A DNA stretch of 64,000 bases from Thalassovita mangrovi (lineage in GTDB: Bacteria > Pseudomonadota > Alphaproteobacteria > Rhodobacterales > Rhodobacteraceae): the NCBI RefSeq assembly GCF_009857745.1, contig NZ_WWEN01000003.1:682001-746000 (forward strand). The letters run 5' to 3'. A model generated the notes under the pieces. That model was not told where the DNA came from, did no database searches, and worked only from the letters and a program-made list of their open reading frames with translations. The translations under genes were made by a program, and so were the position numbers. Below, piece by piece: positions 56,461 to 64,000 of the stretch. Within the stretch, counting starts at the first letter, position 1. Every line of letters begins with the position of its first letter.

Positions 56461-56959
56461 TCAGCAGAACAAGACGGACGAGCTTCAGAAAACCTACCTG
56501 ACCTGCAGGCTGGGCGATGAATGCGTCGGTCTGTCGGTGTCGAGGGTGATGGAAATCCTCGATCCCAAACCCGTCACCAAGCTGCCGCGCGCGCCCGAGT
56601 TCCTTCTCGGCTATATCGACCTGCGCGGCGAAAGCATCCTGGTGGCCGATATGCGCCTGCTGCTGGCGCTGCCCTACAAGGAAGACACGCCCGACACCCG
56701 GATCATCGTGTTGTGGGTGCAGACCGGCGGCAAGGAAGTGCCGATCGGCCTGCGCGCCGACCAGGTGTTCGAAGTCACCCGGCTGGACGACGACAAGCTG
56801 GAAACCTTCGCTCAGCAGGGTCTGCTGAACTGGGACACCCGCATGGTCGCCGGTGTCGGCCGCCGCAACGGCAATTTCGTCACCGTTCTGGATCTCGACC
56901 GGATGCTGAGTTCGGAAGTGATTTCGGAACTTCATCAGACCGTCGCAGACGCAGCCTGA
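56453..56959 (+). CDS. cheW: CheW, chemotaxis coupling protein (second copy)
   Basis: A 168-residue CheW that differs from the first copy. The fold signature is TYLTCRLGDECVGLSVSRVMEILD and GYIDLRGESILVADMRLLLAL (quoted only in part), with LDLDRMLSSEV at the C-terminus. AGGA precedes ATG 56453. It is followed by cheR after 13 bp. Its divergence from the first copy suggests separate receptor sets. Confidence 0.92.
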   Translation: MFDQQNKTDELQKTYLTCRLGDECVGLSVSRVMEILDPKPVTKLPRAPEFLLGYIDLRGESILVADMRLLLALPYKEDTPDTRIIVLWVQTGGKEVPIGLRADQVFEVTRLDDDKLETFAQQGLLNWDTRMVAGVGRRNGNFVTVLDLDRMLSSEVISELHQTVADAA

Positions 56960-56972
56960 CAGAGGGGAAGCC

Positions 56973-57809
56973 ATGACGTTACCCATCGTAGCCGTCGATC
57001 GTGAATTGCGCCAAAAGCTGTGTTCGATCGTAACGCAGAAAACGGGCATCCAACTGCCCGAAAACAAGTCCGCGATGATCGAGGGGCGGCTGCGAAAACG
57101 GATTCGCGCCGTTGGGGTGCCGGATATCAGGACCTATCTGGAAATGGTGTTCGACGGTGGTCACCTGGCAAATGAATTGCCGCATATCATCGATGTGCTG
57201 ACCACCAACAAGACGGATTTCTTCCGCGAGAGCCCGCATTTCGACTTCATGGTGAAACATATCCTGCCGGCACATAGGGCCGGCCGCGCCTTCCGGTTCT
57301 GGAGCGCGGCGAGCTCGACCGGAGAAGAGGCCTATACCACCGCGATGGTCATGGCCGAACATGCCAAGCGCCAGCCGGGATTCCAGTTCTCGATCTTGGG
57401 CACCGACATTTCCTCGACCGTGGTGACCAAGGCCCGCCAGGGCGTCTATAGCCGCGACGATATCGTCGATATCCCCCGGCCGATGCAGGACGAATACCTG
57501 GAACTGGGACATTCCAGCGACGGGCGCGCCCTGGCGCGGGTGATCAAGCCGCTGCGCGAGCGGGTGAAATTCGCCCAGATGAACCTGACCACCGCGCCTT
57601 ATCCGGTGGAAAAGAACATGGACGTGATCTTCCTGCGCAACGTGCTGATCTATTTCAACGACGCGATGCAGAAACAGGTGGTTTCGGCGGTCACCGATCA
57701 TCTGCGGCCGGGCGGTTACCTGTTCGTCGGGCATTCCGAATCCGCCGCCGCCACCGATCCCCGGTTGGTTCAGAAGGCCGCCGCCGTCTATCGCAAGGAG
57801 GCCGATTGA
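56973..57809 (+). CDS. cheR: CheR, chemoreceptor methyltransferase
   Basis: Transfers methyl groups from SAM to receptor glutamates, 278 residues. It has the helical N-terminal domain (IEGRLRKRIRAVG), the SAM region WSAASSTGEEAYTTAM (about 111-126), FSILGTDIS and the FLRNVLIYFN motif near 226. AGAGGGG precedes ATG 56973. Its stop overlaps the cheB start (TGATG). Since the local MCP lacks a tethering pentapeptide, CheR must act without that anchor. Confidence 0.95.
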   Translation: MTLPIVAVDRELRQKLCSIVTQKTGIQLPENKSAMIEGRLRKRIRAVGVPDIRTYLEMVFDGGHLANELPHIIDVLTTNKTDFFRESPHFDFMVKHILPAHRAGRAFRFWSAASSTGEEAYTTAMVMAEHAKRQPGFQFSILGTDISSTVVTKARQGVYSRDDIVDIPRPMQDEYLELGHSSDGRALARVIKPLRERVKFAQMNLTTAPYPVEKNMDVIFLRNVLIYFNDAMQKQVVSAVTDHLRPGGYLFVGHSESAAATDPRLVQKAAAVYRKEAD

Positions 57810-58945
57810 TGACCGTGCATTTCCAGACCCAGGACCAGGTGCGGGTGATGATCGTCGAAGATTCGCTGACCGCGCGCACCATGCTGAAACACATGGTCGA
57901 AACCGCGCCCGACCTGCGCGTGATCGACATGGCCAAGGATCCGTTCGACGCGGCCGAGAAGATGCGCAAGGTGCTGCCCGACGTGATCCTGCTGGACGTG
58001 GAAATGCCGCGCATGGACGGGCTGACCTTCCTGCGCCGGATCATGTCGCAGCACCCGATCCCGGTGGTGATCTGTTCCAACCACACCCAGCAGGGGTCGG
58101 CGGCCTCGATGAAGGCGCTGGAAATGGGCGCGGTCGAGGTGCTGTCGAAGGCCGATATCGGCGCGCTGTCGAAGAATGACGAAGGCACCCAGCGGGTCTG
58201 CCACGCGGTGCGCGCCGCGTCGCAGGCGCGGATCACCCCCAAGGCGAAAGCCCGCAAGAAGGTGGTGCGCGACTTCAACCCGCAGAAGAAGCAATCGCCC
58301 GACGTGATCATGCCGGCGCGGCTGCCCAATGCGCCGGCGGTACTGAAGACCCCGCCGATCGTCGGCATCGGCGCCTCGACCGGCGGCACCGAGGCGCTGG
58401 CCAAGGTGCTGAAGGAAATGCCGAAGGATTGCCCGCCGATCGCGATCGTGCAGCACATGCCGGAAAAATTCACCGAAGCCTTCGCCAATCGGCTGAACAA
58501 GCTGTGCGATGTCGAGATCCGCGAAGCCCGCGACGGCGACAAGATGGAACGCGGTCTGGCGCTGATCGCGCCGGGCAGCCACCACATCGTCATCGAACGC
58601 CAGGGCCGCGCCTATGTCTGCCGGGTGATCGACGGGCCGCCGGTGACCCGGCACAAGCCGTCGGTGGACGTTCTGTTCCGGTCGCTGTCGATCCAGGCCG
58701 GCGGCAACGCGATGGGCGTGATCCTGACCGGGATGGGCGATGACGGCGCCCAGTGCCTGCTGGAAATGCGCCAGGCCGGGGCCCGGACGCTGGCCCAGAA
58801 CGAAGAAAGCTGCGTCGTCTACGGCATGCCGCGCGAAGCCGTTGAACGCGGCGCCGCCGAAAGCGCGGTCCATCTGTCCAAGATCACGTCGCATATCATG
58901 AAGTTCGACGCTGAGCACCAAGCCAAGGCAGCTCTGAAAGGGTAA
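57809..58945 (+). CDS. cheB: CheB, receptor methylesterase / response regulator
   Basis: Removes receptor methyl groups under CheA control, 378 residues. The N-terminal receiver has MIVEDSLT, the phospho-acceptor Asp in ILLDVEMPRMDG (about residue 59) and SKADIG. The C-terminal methylesterase domain has GIGASTGGTEA with the nucleophile Ser (about residue 193), IVQHMPEKF with His and GMGDDGA with Asp. AAGGAG precedes ATG 57809. The CheZ-like gene begins 4 bp after its stop. Confidence 0.95.
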   Translation: MTVHFQTQDQVRVMIVEDSLTARTMLKHMVETAPDLRVIDMAKDPFDAAEKMRKVLPDVILLDVEMPRMDGLTFLRRIMSQHPIPVVICSNHTQQGSAASMKALEMGAVEVLSKADIGALSKNDEGTQRVCHAVRAASQARITPKAKARKKVVRDFNPQKKQSPDVIMPARLPNAPAVLKTPPIVGIGASTGGTEALAKVLKEMPKDCPPIAIVQHMPEKFTEAFANRLNKLCDVEIREARDGDKMERGLALIAPGSHHIVIERQGRAYVCRVIDGPPVTRHKPSVDVLFRSLSIQAGGNAMGVILTGMGDDGAQCLLEMRQAGARTLAQNEESCVVYGMPREAVERGAAESAVHLSKITSHIMKFDAEHQAKAALKG

Positions 58946-58949
58946 TGAG

Positions 58950-60674
58950 ATGAAACAATTCCGTATGGTGTCAGTGAATGCGCGCGGCCTGAACGATGGC
59001 CCGTTCCAGCGCATCGAAACCGTTCTGAGCGACATCCTGGACAAGCTGTTCTTTGCCTTCGACGAGACCAAGAAACTGCGCGAAGGGGTGGCCGATCTGG
59101 ACCGGCTGCTGGACCCGTCGAACCTGACCCGGGTGAATGCGCGGCTGCGCGCGGTGGCCGACCTGATGGATCAGATCGACGACAACAGCGGCGAGGCCAA
59201 GAACTTCGTGCAGGACCTGCGCGACAACAGCCGGCAGATGTCCTCGACGCTCAAGGACCTGTCCAAGATCATCCAGTCGTCGAATATCGTGTCGCTGAAC
59301 GCGCGGATCATCGCGCAGGGCCACCGCCACCGCCCGCTTGGCGATCAACTGGTGCGGCTGGCCGAAAGCCTGTCGGATATTTCCAATGATGCCTCGGTGC
59401 TGGTGAAGGAAATGTTCGAGGTGATCGACAGCATCGTCGATTCCACCCAGGACATGGGGCGCAATGTCGAACAGCGCGCCGCGGCGCTGTTTTCGACCCT
59501 GAAGCCCAAGGCGCGGGCGCTGGAATCGGCGCTGACATCGCTGGAAAAGGGGATGACGGCGGCGCGCTCGGCCTCGGTTTGGCTGTCGGAATATGTCGAA
59601 GTGGCCGAACGCGACGTGTCGGCGGTGATTTCGGCGCTGCAGGTCGGCGACCGCAGCCGCCAGCGGGCCGAACATGTGCGGCTGATCACCAGCCGGGCAT
59701 CGCTGTACCCGTCGCAATCGACCGAGGCGCACAGCCTGATGCTGCTGGCGCGGGCGCAGATGCAGCAGACTGTGAACGAAGCGGTGACCGATACCCGCAA
59801 GGCCAGCATGCAGTTCGCCTCGCTCGCCGGGCGGCAGCAGGAATTCCTGGCCCGGTGCCGGGAAATCGCATCGTCCTTCTCGGATTGCGAACAGACTCTC
59901 GACGGGGGCGCGCCGACCGGCGCGTATGGCGGCTACGGCGCCTCCGAGGGCAAATTCGACTTCGCCGCCAGCTCCGTGGCCGAGGAAAAGGCGCAGCAAC
60001 GGCTGCAGGATGCCGATAACGCGCTGGTGGAGCGCAGCAAGACCCTGTCCGACTGCGCCTTCCAGATGAAGCTGGCCGCGCTCAACACCATCATCACCTG
60101 CGCCCGCGGGTTCCGCGAAGCGATGGACATGATCATGATTTCGCAGCAGATCAACGAAGTGATTTCCGAGGTGCCTGACACGTTCAGCCACTTCGCCGGG
60201 ATCATGGAACAGACCAAGCAGCGGATGCATGAATGGTCGTCGCGCGAAGCCGGGGCGGTGGATGACGAAATCGAAGGGATGGACGACGAAGACCCGACCC
60301 TGACCGAGGCGCGCAAGGTGCTGGGCAAGCTGCTGCCCAGCCTGAACAACGACGCGCCGCAGATCGCACAGGCGATTTCGTCCAGCGCCGACACGTTCTT
60401 TTCCTTCTTCCGCGAACTGGAACAGCTGGCCGAGGACGACCCGGTCGCGGTGGCGCCGCTGCCGCTGGCCGACGCGGTGACCTCGGAGGTCTTCGCGCTG
60501 CACTTGGAAGAATTGCACAACTGCTACACGATGCAGGCCGAACGCGACATTCAAGACATCATGTTCGCCGAGCTGAAAGGCGAGGCGGAACCGGAAGCGC
60601 CGGTGGCGCAACCGGTCGCCGCGCCGGAACCGGCCGCAGCCGCCGAAGACGACCTGTCGGATATCTTCTTCTGA
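58950..60674 (+). CDS. Chemotaxis-associated helical protein with CheZ-like and MCP-tip-like motifs
   Basis: A 574-residue, mostly helical cytosolic protein ending the che operon. Residues 108-147 resemble the MCP hairpin tip (SSNIVSLNARIIAQGHRHRP then VRLAESLSDIS), and 372-402 hold a weaker second segment (QMKLAALNTIITCARG). Residues 229-243 read ALQVGDRSRQRAEHV, where Asp234 and Gln238 reproduce the CheZ D-x3-Q catalytic spacing. The C-terminus DDLSDIFF resembles the CheZ CheY-binding tail. A CheZ-like phosphatase or CheY/receptor adaptor is inferred, not shown. No signal peptide or membrane helix; no standard family recognised. Confidence 0.8.
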   Translation: MKQFRMVSVNARGLNDGPFQRIETVLSDILDKLFFAFDETKKLREGVADLDRLLDPSNLTRVNARLRAVADLMDQIDDNSGEAKNFVQDLRDNSRQMSSTLKDLSKIIQSSNIVSLNARIIAQGHRHRPLGDQLVRLAESLSDISNDASVLVKEMFEVIDSIVDSTQDMGRNVEQRAAALFSTLKPKARALESALTSLEKGMTAARSASVWLSEYVEVAERDVSAVISALQVGDRSRQRAEHVRLITSRASLYPSQSTEAHSLMLLARAQMQQTVNEAVTDTRKASMQFASLAGRQQEFLARCREIASSFSDCEQTLDGGAPTGAYGGYGASEGKFDFAASSVAEEKAQQRLQDADNALVERSKTLSDCAFQMKLAALNTIITCARGFREAMDMIMISQQINEVISEVPDTFSHFAGIMEQTKQRMHEWSSREAGAVDDEIEGMDDEDPTLTEARKVLGKLLPSLNNDAPQIAQAISSSADTFFSFFRELEQLAEDDPVAVAPLPLADAVTSEVFALHLEELHNCYTMQAERDIQDIMFAELKGEAEPEAPVAQPVAAPEPAAAAEDDLSDIFF

Positions 60675-60693
60675 TTTCCGCTAGCTGCCCTGC

Positions 60694-60738
60694 AACGGCC
60701 GCCCTGTCCTTCGGGACATCGGGCGGCCGTTCGTTTTT
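60694..60738 (+). terminator. Intrinsic terminator of the che operon
   Basis: AACGGCCGCCC (60694-60704) pairs with GGGCGGCCGTT (60721-60731) around an inner TGTCC/GGACA stem and is followed by CGTTTTTTG. The stem also faces the histidine kinase tail on the other strand. Confidence 0.9.
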
Positions 60739-60777
60739 TGGGCTCGGGTTCGTCAGTGCCGGATCGGCGCTATCCGC

Positions 60778-63690
60778 TCAGGCGTCGGGATGGGCCTTGC
60801 CGTTCGAGGCATAGGTCGCCATCAGGGTCCTGAGCTTGTCCGGCGTCAGCGGCTTGGGGACATATTCGTCGATGTCGCAGCGCTGGCACAGCTGCTTGAT
60901 TTCCATCGTCAGGTCGGCGGACAGGGCGACGATCGGGGTTTTCGGCAGATGCTTGTCGGTTTCCTCGGCGCGGATGTTCGAGGCCATCTGGAACCCGTCC
61001 ATGATCGGCATGTGGCAATCCGACAGCAGCAGCGTGTACTTGCCGCTGCGCCACAGGTCCAAGCCTTCCTTGCCGTTTTCCACCGCATCGGCCGCGATGC
61101 CCAGCTTGTCCAGCATCCGCATGGTGATTTCGCGGGTCATCCGGTCGTCTTCGATCAGCAGCACCTTGCTTTGCGGGATCGCAGCCCCGGCGGGTTTCCT
61201 GGCCGGTTTCGCACTCAGCGCGTTTAGCCTGTCGATCAGCAGCGACGGCATCAGTTCGGCCAGCGCGATCCGGTTGCCGTGCGGGTCCTGTTCGGTCGGA
61301 TCGGGGAGCCCCACGATTTCCAAGCGCGGCGCGCCGGAGCCGCCGACCGACAGCATGTCCAGATCCTCGGCGGTTTCGCCGTAGAGGATGACATAATCGG
61401 GTTTCAGGTGGCGGTTTTTCTGCGTCGGCATGTCTTCGGTCACCAGAACGGCGCCGGCGTTTTCGACATAGCAGCGCAGGATCGCGGCGACATCGGGATC
61501 GTTGCCGTAGAAAAAGACGGCCTTGCCATGCAGCGCCCGGGCGGCGCCGATATCATGCCCGCTGCGATCCGCGATCGCCTGCATCGGGATATCGATTTCG
61601 ACGGTCGTGCCTTCGCCGGGGACGCTTTTGACGTCGATCCGGCCATCCATCAGATCGACCAGCCGCTTGGTCAGCGACAGGCCCAGCCCGGTCCCGCCAT
61701 AGCGGCGGCGGATCGATCCGTCGCCCTGGGTGAACGGGCGGAAGATTTCCGCGATCGTGTCTTCGGTCATGCCGATGCCATTGTCGCGCACCTGCAGCAC
61801 CACATGCTGGATGCCGTTGCGCATGGCGCCGTTCTGCAGCGATATACGGACCTCGCCGTCCTGTTGCTTCTGCGAACTGAACTTGACCGCGTTACCGGCG
61901 ACGCTCAGCAGGATCTGCCGCAGCCGCAGCCCGTCCGCATGCACCATCGGCAGGTCGGGGGCGCAGAACGGGATCAGCTTGGTATGGCTGCTCTGGCTTT
62001 GCCAGCGCAGCGTATCGACGGTGTCCTGCAGGATGTTTTCCAGCGAAACGTCCTGCGGCGTCAGTTCGAAATTGCCGTTTTCCATACGGGCAAAATCCAG
62101 CACGTCGTCGATCATGCTCAGCAGCAGCTTGGCCGACCGCCGGGACGATGAAATCAGGCTGGCGTCCTCGTCCCTGCCAAGCCGGTCGCCGATCAGGTCG
62201 AGCGCCGAAATCACACTGATCAGCGGCGAGCGCAATTCGTGGCTGATGGTGGACAGGAAGGACGATTTGGTGCGGTTGCCTTCCTCGGCCTTTTCATAGG
62301 CGTCGCGCAGGGTGGCTTCGCGGCGTTCGATGTCACGGTAATCGTGGACCACGACAAGGTAGTTTTCGTCGCTGCTGTCGCTGTCGATGGGATCGACGCG
62401 CAGGCCGATGGGAATCCCAGCCTTGCCCTTGCCGATGCCCTGGCCGCGGATCATGGTGTCGGACGGGTAGGCCGCCAGCGCTTTCAGGCCCTTTTCGGTC
62501 AGATCGCCCTTGGTTTCGTCCTCGACCCTGGCGAATTCGCCGATCTCGGACCCAAGCGCGAATTGCGGGTCCAGCCCGAACACCGAGCGGAAGGCCGGGT
62601 TCACATTGGTGATGGTGCCGCGGGCGTTGACGATGAAATTGACGTCCTTGTTGGCGGCCATCAGCGACATCACGAAGCGCTTTTTGTGCTCGGCCAGCCG
62701 GGTGACCCGCAGCGCCGCCAGCGCCGCGAGGGTCGACACCACAATGGCCGCGAAAAGCGACACGATGTCCAGCGTCTTGAAGAAATCGCGCAGCCCATAG
62801 GCGGTTTCCCTGTCGATTTCGGTGACAAATCCAAGCCCCAGGTCGGCATTGTACAGCCAGGCCCCGACGACGTCTTCGCCGGCATGGTTCAGGTAACCGT
62901 CGGTGGATATGTCGTTGTTGCCCTGTAACGCCTGCCGCACCGGCAGGGTGCGTAGCAGCGGGGTCCGGGATTTGGCGGCGGCCTTGGACAGAAGATTGCC
63001 GTCGGAATCGAAGGCATAGGCATTCAGCCGCATCTGCAGCGAGGCGCTTTCGATCAGCGGCAGCAGGTCGTCGCGCGGCGACAGGCGCAGCGCGATCAGG
63101 GCGCTGACGACGCCGTCCTTGTTCCAGATCGGCGCGATCACGAATTGCGTCGCGGTGCCGCGCGGGCTGGTGTCATCGTTCAGCGGCACGTCGGAGGGCT
63201 GCAGCCGGGTGATCAGCGTCGCCCCGGCGAAGGCTTCGAGAAACTGGTCGGATTGGTCCAGCAGCAGGTTGGGCGTGCCGGTATTGGCGATCCGCGACGA
63301 GGCAAGGCTGATCCCGTTCGGGGCAATGATGAAATAGCCCTCGATATGGCCGCTGGCCAGATAGGGGCCGAAATGGTCGCGCAACCGCTGCTGATCCGGA
63401 TGGTCGAGCAGCGCCTCGCGGTCGTCGGAAACGTCCATCAGGCTGTTGGCCGCGTCCCTGACTATGTCCAGCGTCGAGGCGGCGATCGCTTCGCGCTTGC
63501 GCCGGTCGGCCCATTGGTTCACTGCCGCCTCGGTCGCGATCATGTTGTCTTGCAGGCGGGAAACGAGGTTGGCCTGGTATTTGCGGTCAAGCGCGCTTTC
63601 GACAAGCAGGTAACCGGTGATCAGGGCAAGGATCACCAGCAGGTAAATCAGCGCGATCAGCGGAACGATGGGGCGAAAATTACGTTCCAT
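60778..63690 (-). CDS. Hybrid sensor histidine kinase
   Basis: Membrane sensor kinase of 970 residues. A first membrane helix (about 9-31), a periplasmic Cache-like region (about 32-308), a second helix (about 309-328), a PAS domain (about 340-455), HisKA with His484 in SHELRSP, HATPase with Asn600 and DNGIGM/GGTGLGLS, then a degenerate receiver (about 720-775) and a true receiver with Asp891 in SDCHMPIMDG and Lys946. The signal is unknown and no cognate regulator lies beside it. GGGGG precedes ATG 63690. It converges with the che operon. Confidence 0.92.
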   Translation of the reverse strand: MERNFRPIVPLIALIYLLVILALITGYLLVESALDRKYQANLVSRLQDNMIATEAAVNQWADRRKREAIAASTLDIVRDAANSLMDVSDDREALLDHPDQQRLRDHFGPYLASGHIEGYFIIAPNGISLASSRIANTGTPNLLLDQSDQFLEAFAGATLITRLQPSDVPLNDDTSPRGTATQFVIAPIWNKDGVVSALIALRLSPRDDLLPLIESASLQMRLNAYAFDSDGNLLSKAAAKSRTPLLRTLPVRQALQGNNDISTDGYLNHAGEDVVGAWLYNADLGLGFVTEIDRETAYGLRDFFKTLDIVSLFAAIVVSTLAALAALRVTRLAEHKKRFVMSLMAANKDVNFIVNARGTITNVNPAFRSVFGLDPQFALGSEIGEFARVEDETKGDLTEKGLKALAAYPSDTMIRGQGIGKGKAGIPIGLRVDPIDSDSSDENYLVVVHDYRDIERREATLRDAYEKAEEGNRTKSSFLSTISHELRSPLISVISALDLIGDRLGRDEDASLISSSRRSAKLLLSMIDDVLDFARMENGNFELTPQDVSLENILQDTVDTLRWQSQSSHTKLIPFCAPDLPMVHADGLRLRQILLSVAGNAVKFSSQKQQDGEVRISLQNGAMRNGIQHVVLQVRDNGIGMTEDTIAEIFRPFTQGDGSIRRRYGGTGLGLSLTKRLVDLMDGRIDVKSVPGEGTTVEIDIPMQAIADRSGHDIGAARALHGKAVFFYGNDPDVAAILRCYVENAGAVLVTEDMPTQKNRHLKPDYVILYGETAEDLDMLSVGGSGAPRLEIVGLPDPTEQDPHGNRIALAELMPSLLIDRLNALSAKPARKPAGAAIPQSKVLLIEDDRMTREITMRMLDKLGIAADAVENGKEGLDLWRSGKYTLLLSDCHMPIMDGFQMASNIRAEETDKHLPKTPIVALSADLTMEIKQLCQRCDIDEYVPKPLTPDKLRTLMATYASNGKAHPDA

Positions 63691-64000
63691 GAAACCCCCT
63701 GCGGCGGCCTGCAGGCAGGGCCGGGATCGTGGGGCGGTGCGCCACGAAAGGCCCTGAATAGGGTCTGGGTCCTTGCAAATTCTTCACTCCCAAAAACGGG
63801 CAAAACGGTAACGCGATTCAAACAACCGCCACCGGAACCGAAACTATCTTCTTTGACTGCTTTAACCATTTCTGACGTTTCGCGAAACGAAATCCTTCGC
63901 GAAGGCGCCAACATCAAAACAGACGCATAAAGTTTAGCTGATCTCCGGGAGTCTGCAAAGCGGGTTAGTCGCTATTGCATATGTCTTTTATTATAGATCG
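63691..64000. other. Upstream region of the histidine kinase, no supported gene
   Basis: 310 bp up to the window edge without a convincing gene. It becomes AT-richer toward the end and should contain the kinase promoter. An ATG at 63981 opens a frame that runs off the edge after six codons; it is too short to call. Confidence 0.6.

Noticed and set aside
63981-64000. Start of a plus-strand gene at the window edge
   Set aside because: Only six codons are visible, with no ribosome site that stands out.

Overview
The window looks like a chromosomal segment of a member of the Rhodobacteraceae (Rhodobacterales, Alphaproteobacteria). This rests on high GC content, a glutathione-dependent formaldehyde pathway, DUF2794, MbfA with an Irr-type (ICE) operator, an FNR-type box, clustered GANTC sites, an AqpS-type ars operon, a urt/ure block and a che operon. 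The gene families are alphaproteobacterial; the genus is not resolved. No insertion sequence, phage gene or CRISPR array was seen, and every large gene appears intact.

Layout. 1-4.2 kb: partial ribbon-helix-helix-like protein, beta-carbonic anhydrase, M17 aminopeptidase, NlpC/P60 hydrolase, DUF2794. 4.3-8.8 kb: phenylacetate genes paaZ (minus) divergent from paaI-paaK-paaR (plus), with a perfect TetR-type palindrome between them. 9.0-20.3 kb: glutathione-dependent formaldehyde dehydrogenase, a NYN protein, a TetR regulator divergent from the iron exporter mbfA, an AEC transporter, a tightly overlapped run (fghA, yaiI-like, HAD hydrolase, ornithine cyclodeaminase-like, alpha/beta hydrolase), an MFS carrier and zapE. 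20.3-27.4 kb: DUF302, folC-accD, two tandem CPBP membrane proteases, a lipoprotein and a pair of unknown genes. 27.5-30.8 kb: arsR-arsC-arsC-aqpS-arsC-arsH. 30.8-38.8 kb: small monooxygenase-fold proteins, a FadH-like reductase, regulators, an AEC transporter, cytochrome c and an acyl-CoA dehydrogenase. 38.8-50.8 kb: urease (ureDABC, ureEFG) divergent from the urea ABC transporter (urtABCDE). 50.9 kb: tRNA-Met. 51.5-60.7 kb: chemotaxis operon mcp, STAS-like orf, cheY, cheA, cheW, small orf, cheW, cheR, cheB and a last gene resembling CheZ. 60.8-63.7 kb: hybrid histidine kinase on the opposite strand.

How the genes work together. Urea is imported by UrtABCDE and hydrolysed by urease, whose nickel is supplied by UreE/F/G/D. 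Phenylacetyl-CoA is made by PaaK, and PaaZ opens and oxidises the ring; the ring-epoxidising paaABCDE genes are not in this window. Formaldehyde bound to glutathione is oxidised at about 9.1 kb and the formyl thioester is hydrolysed at about 14.1 kb. Arsenate is reduced by up to three reductases and arsenite can leave through an aquaglyceroporin; no arsB or acr3 is present.

Most notable observations. The last gene of the che operon carries MCP-tip-like segments, a CheZ-like D-x3-Q segment and a CheZ-like C-terminal peptide, so it is a candidate CheY-P phosphatase or adaptor. A dispersed intergenic repeat (four copies) has one copy inside the urt operon, where a 34-codon ORF is translated across it and overlaps urtC. 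A second family consists of paired GC palindromes. Several clear operator-like palindromes sit upstream of regulators or operons.
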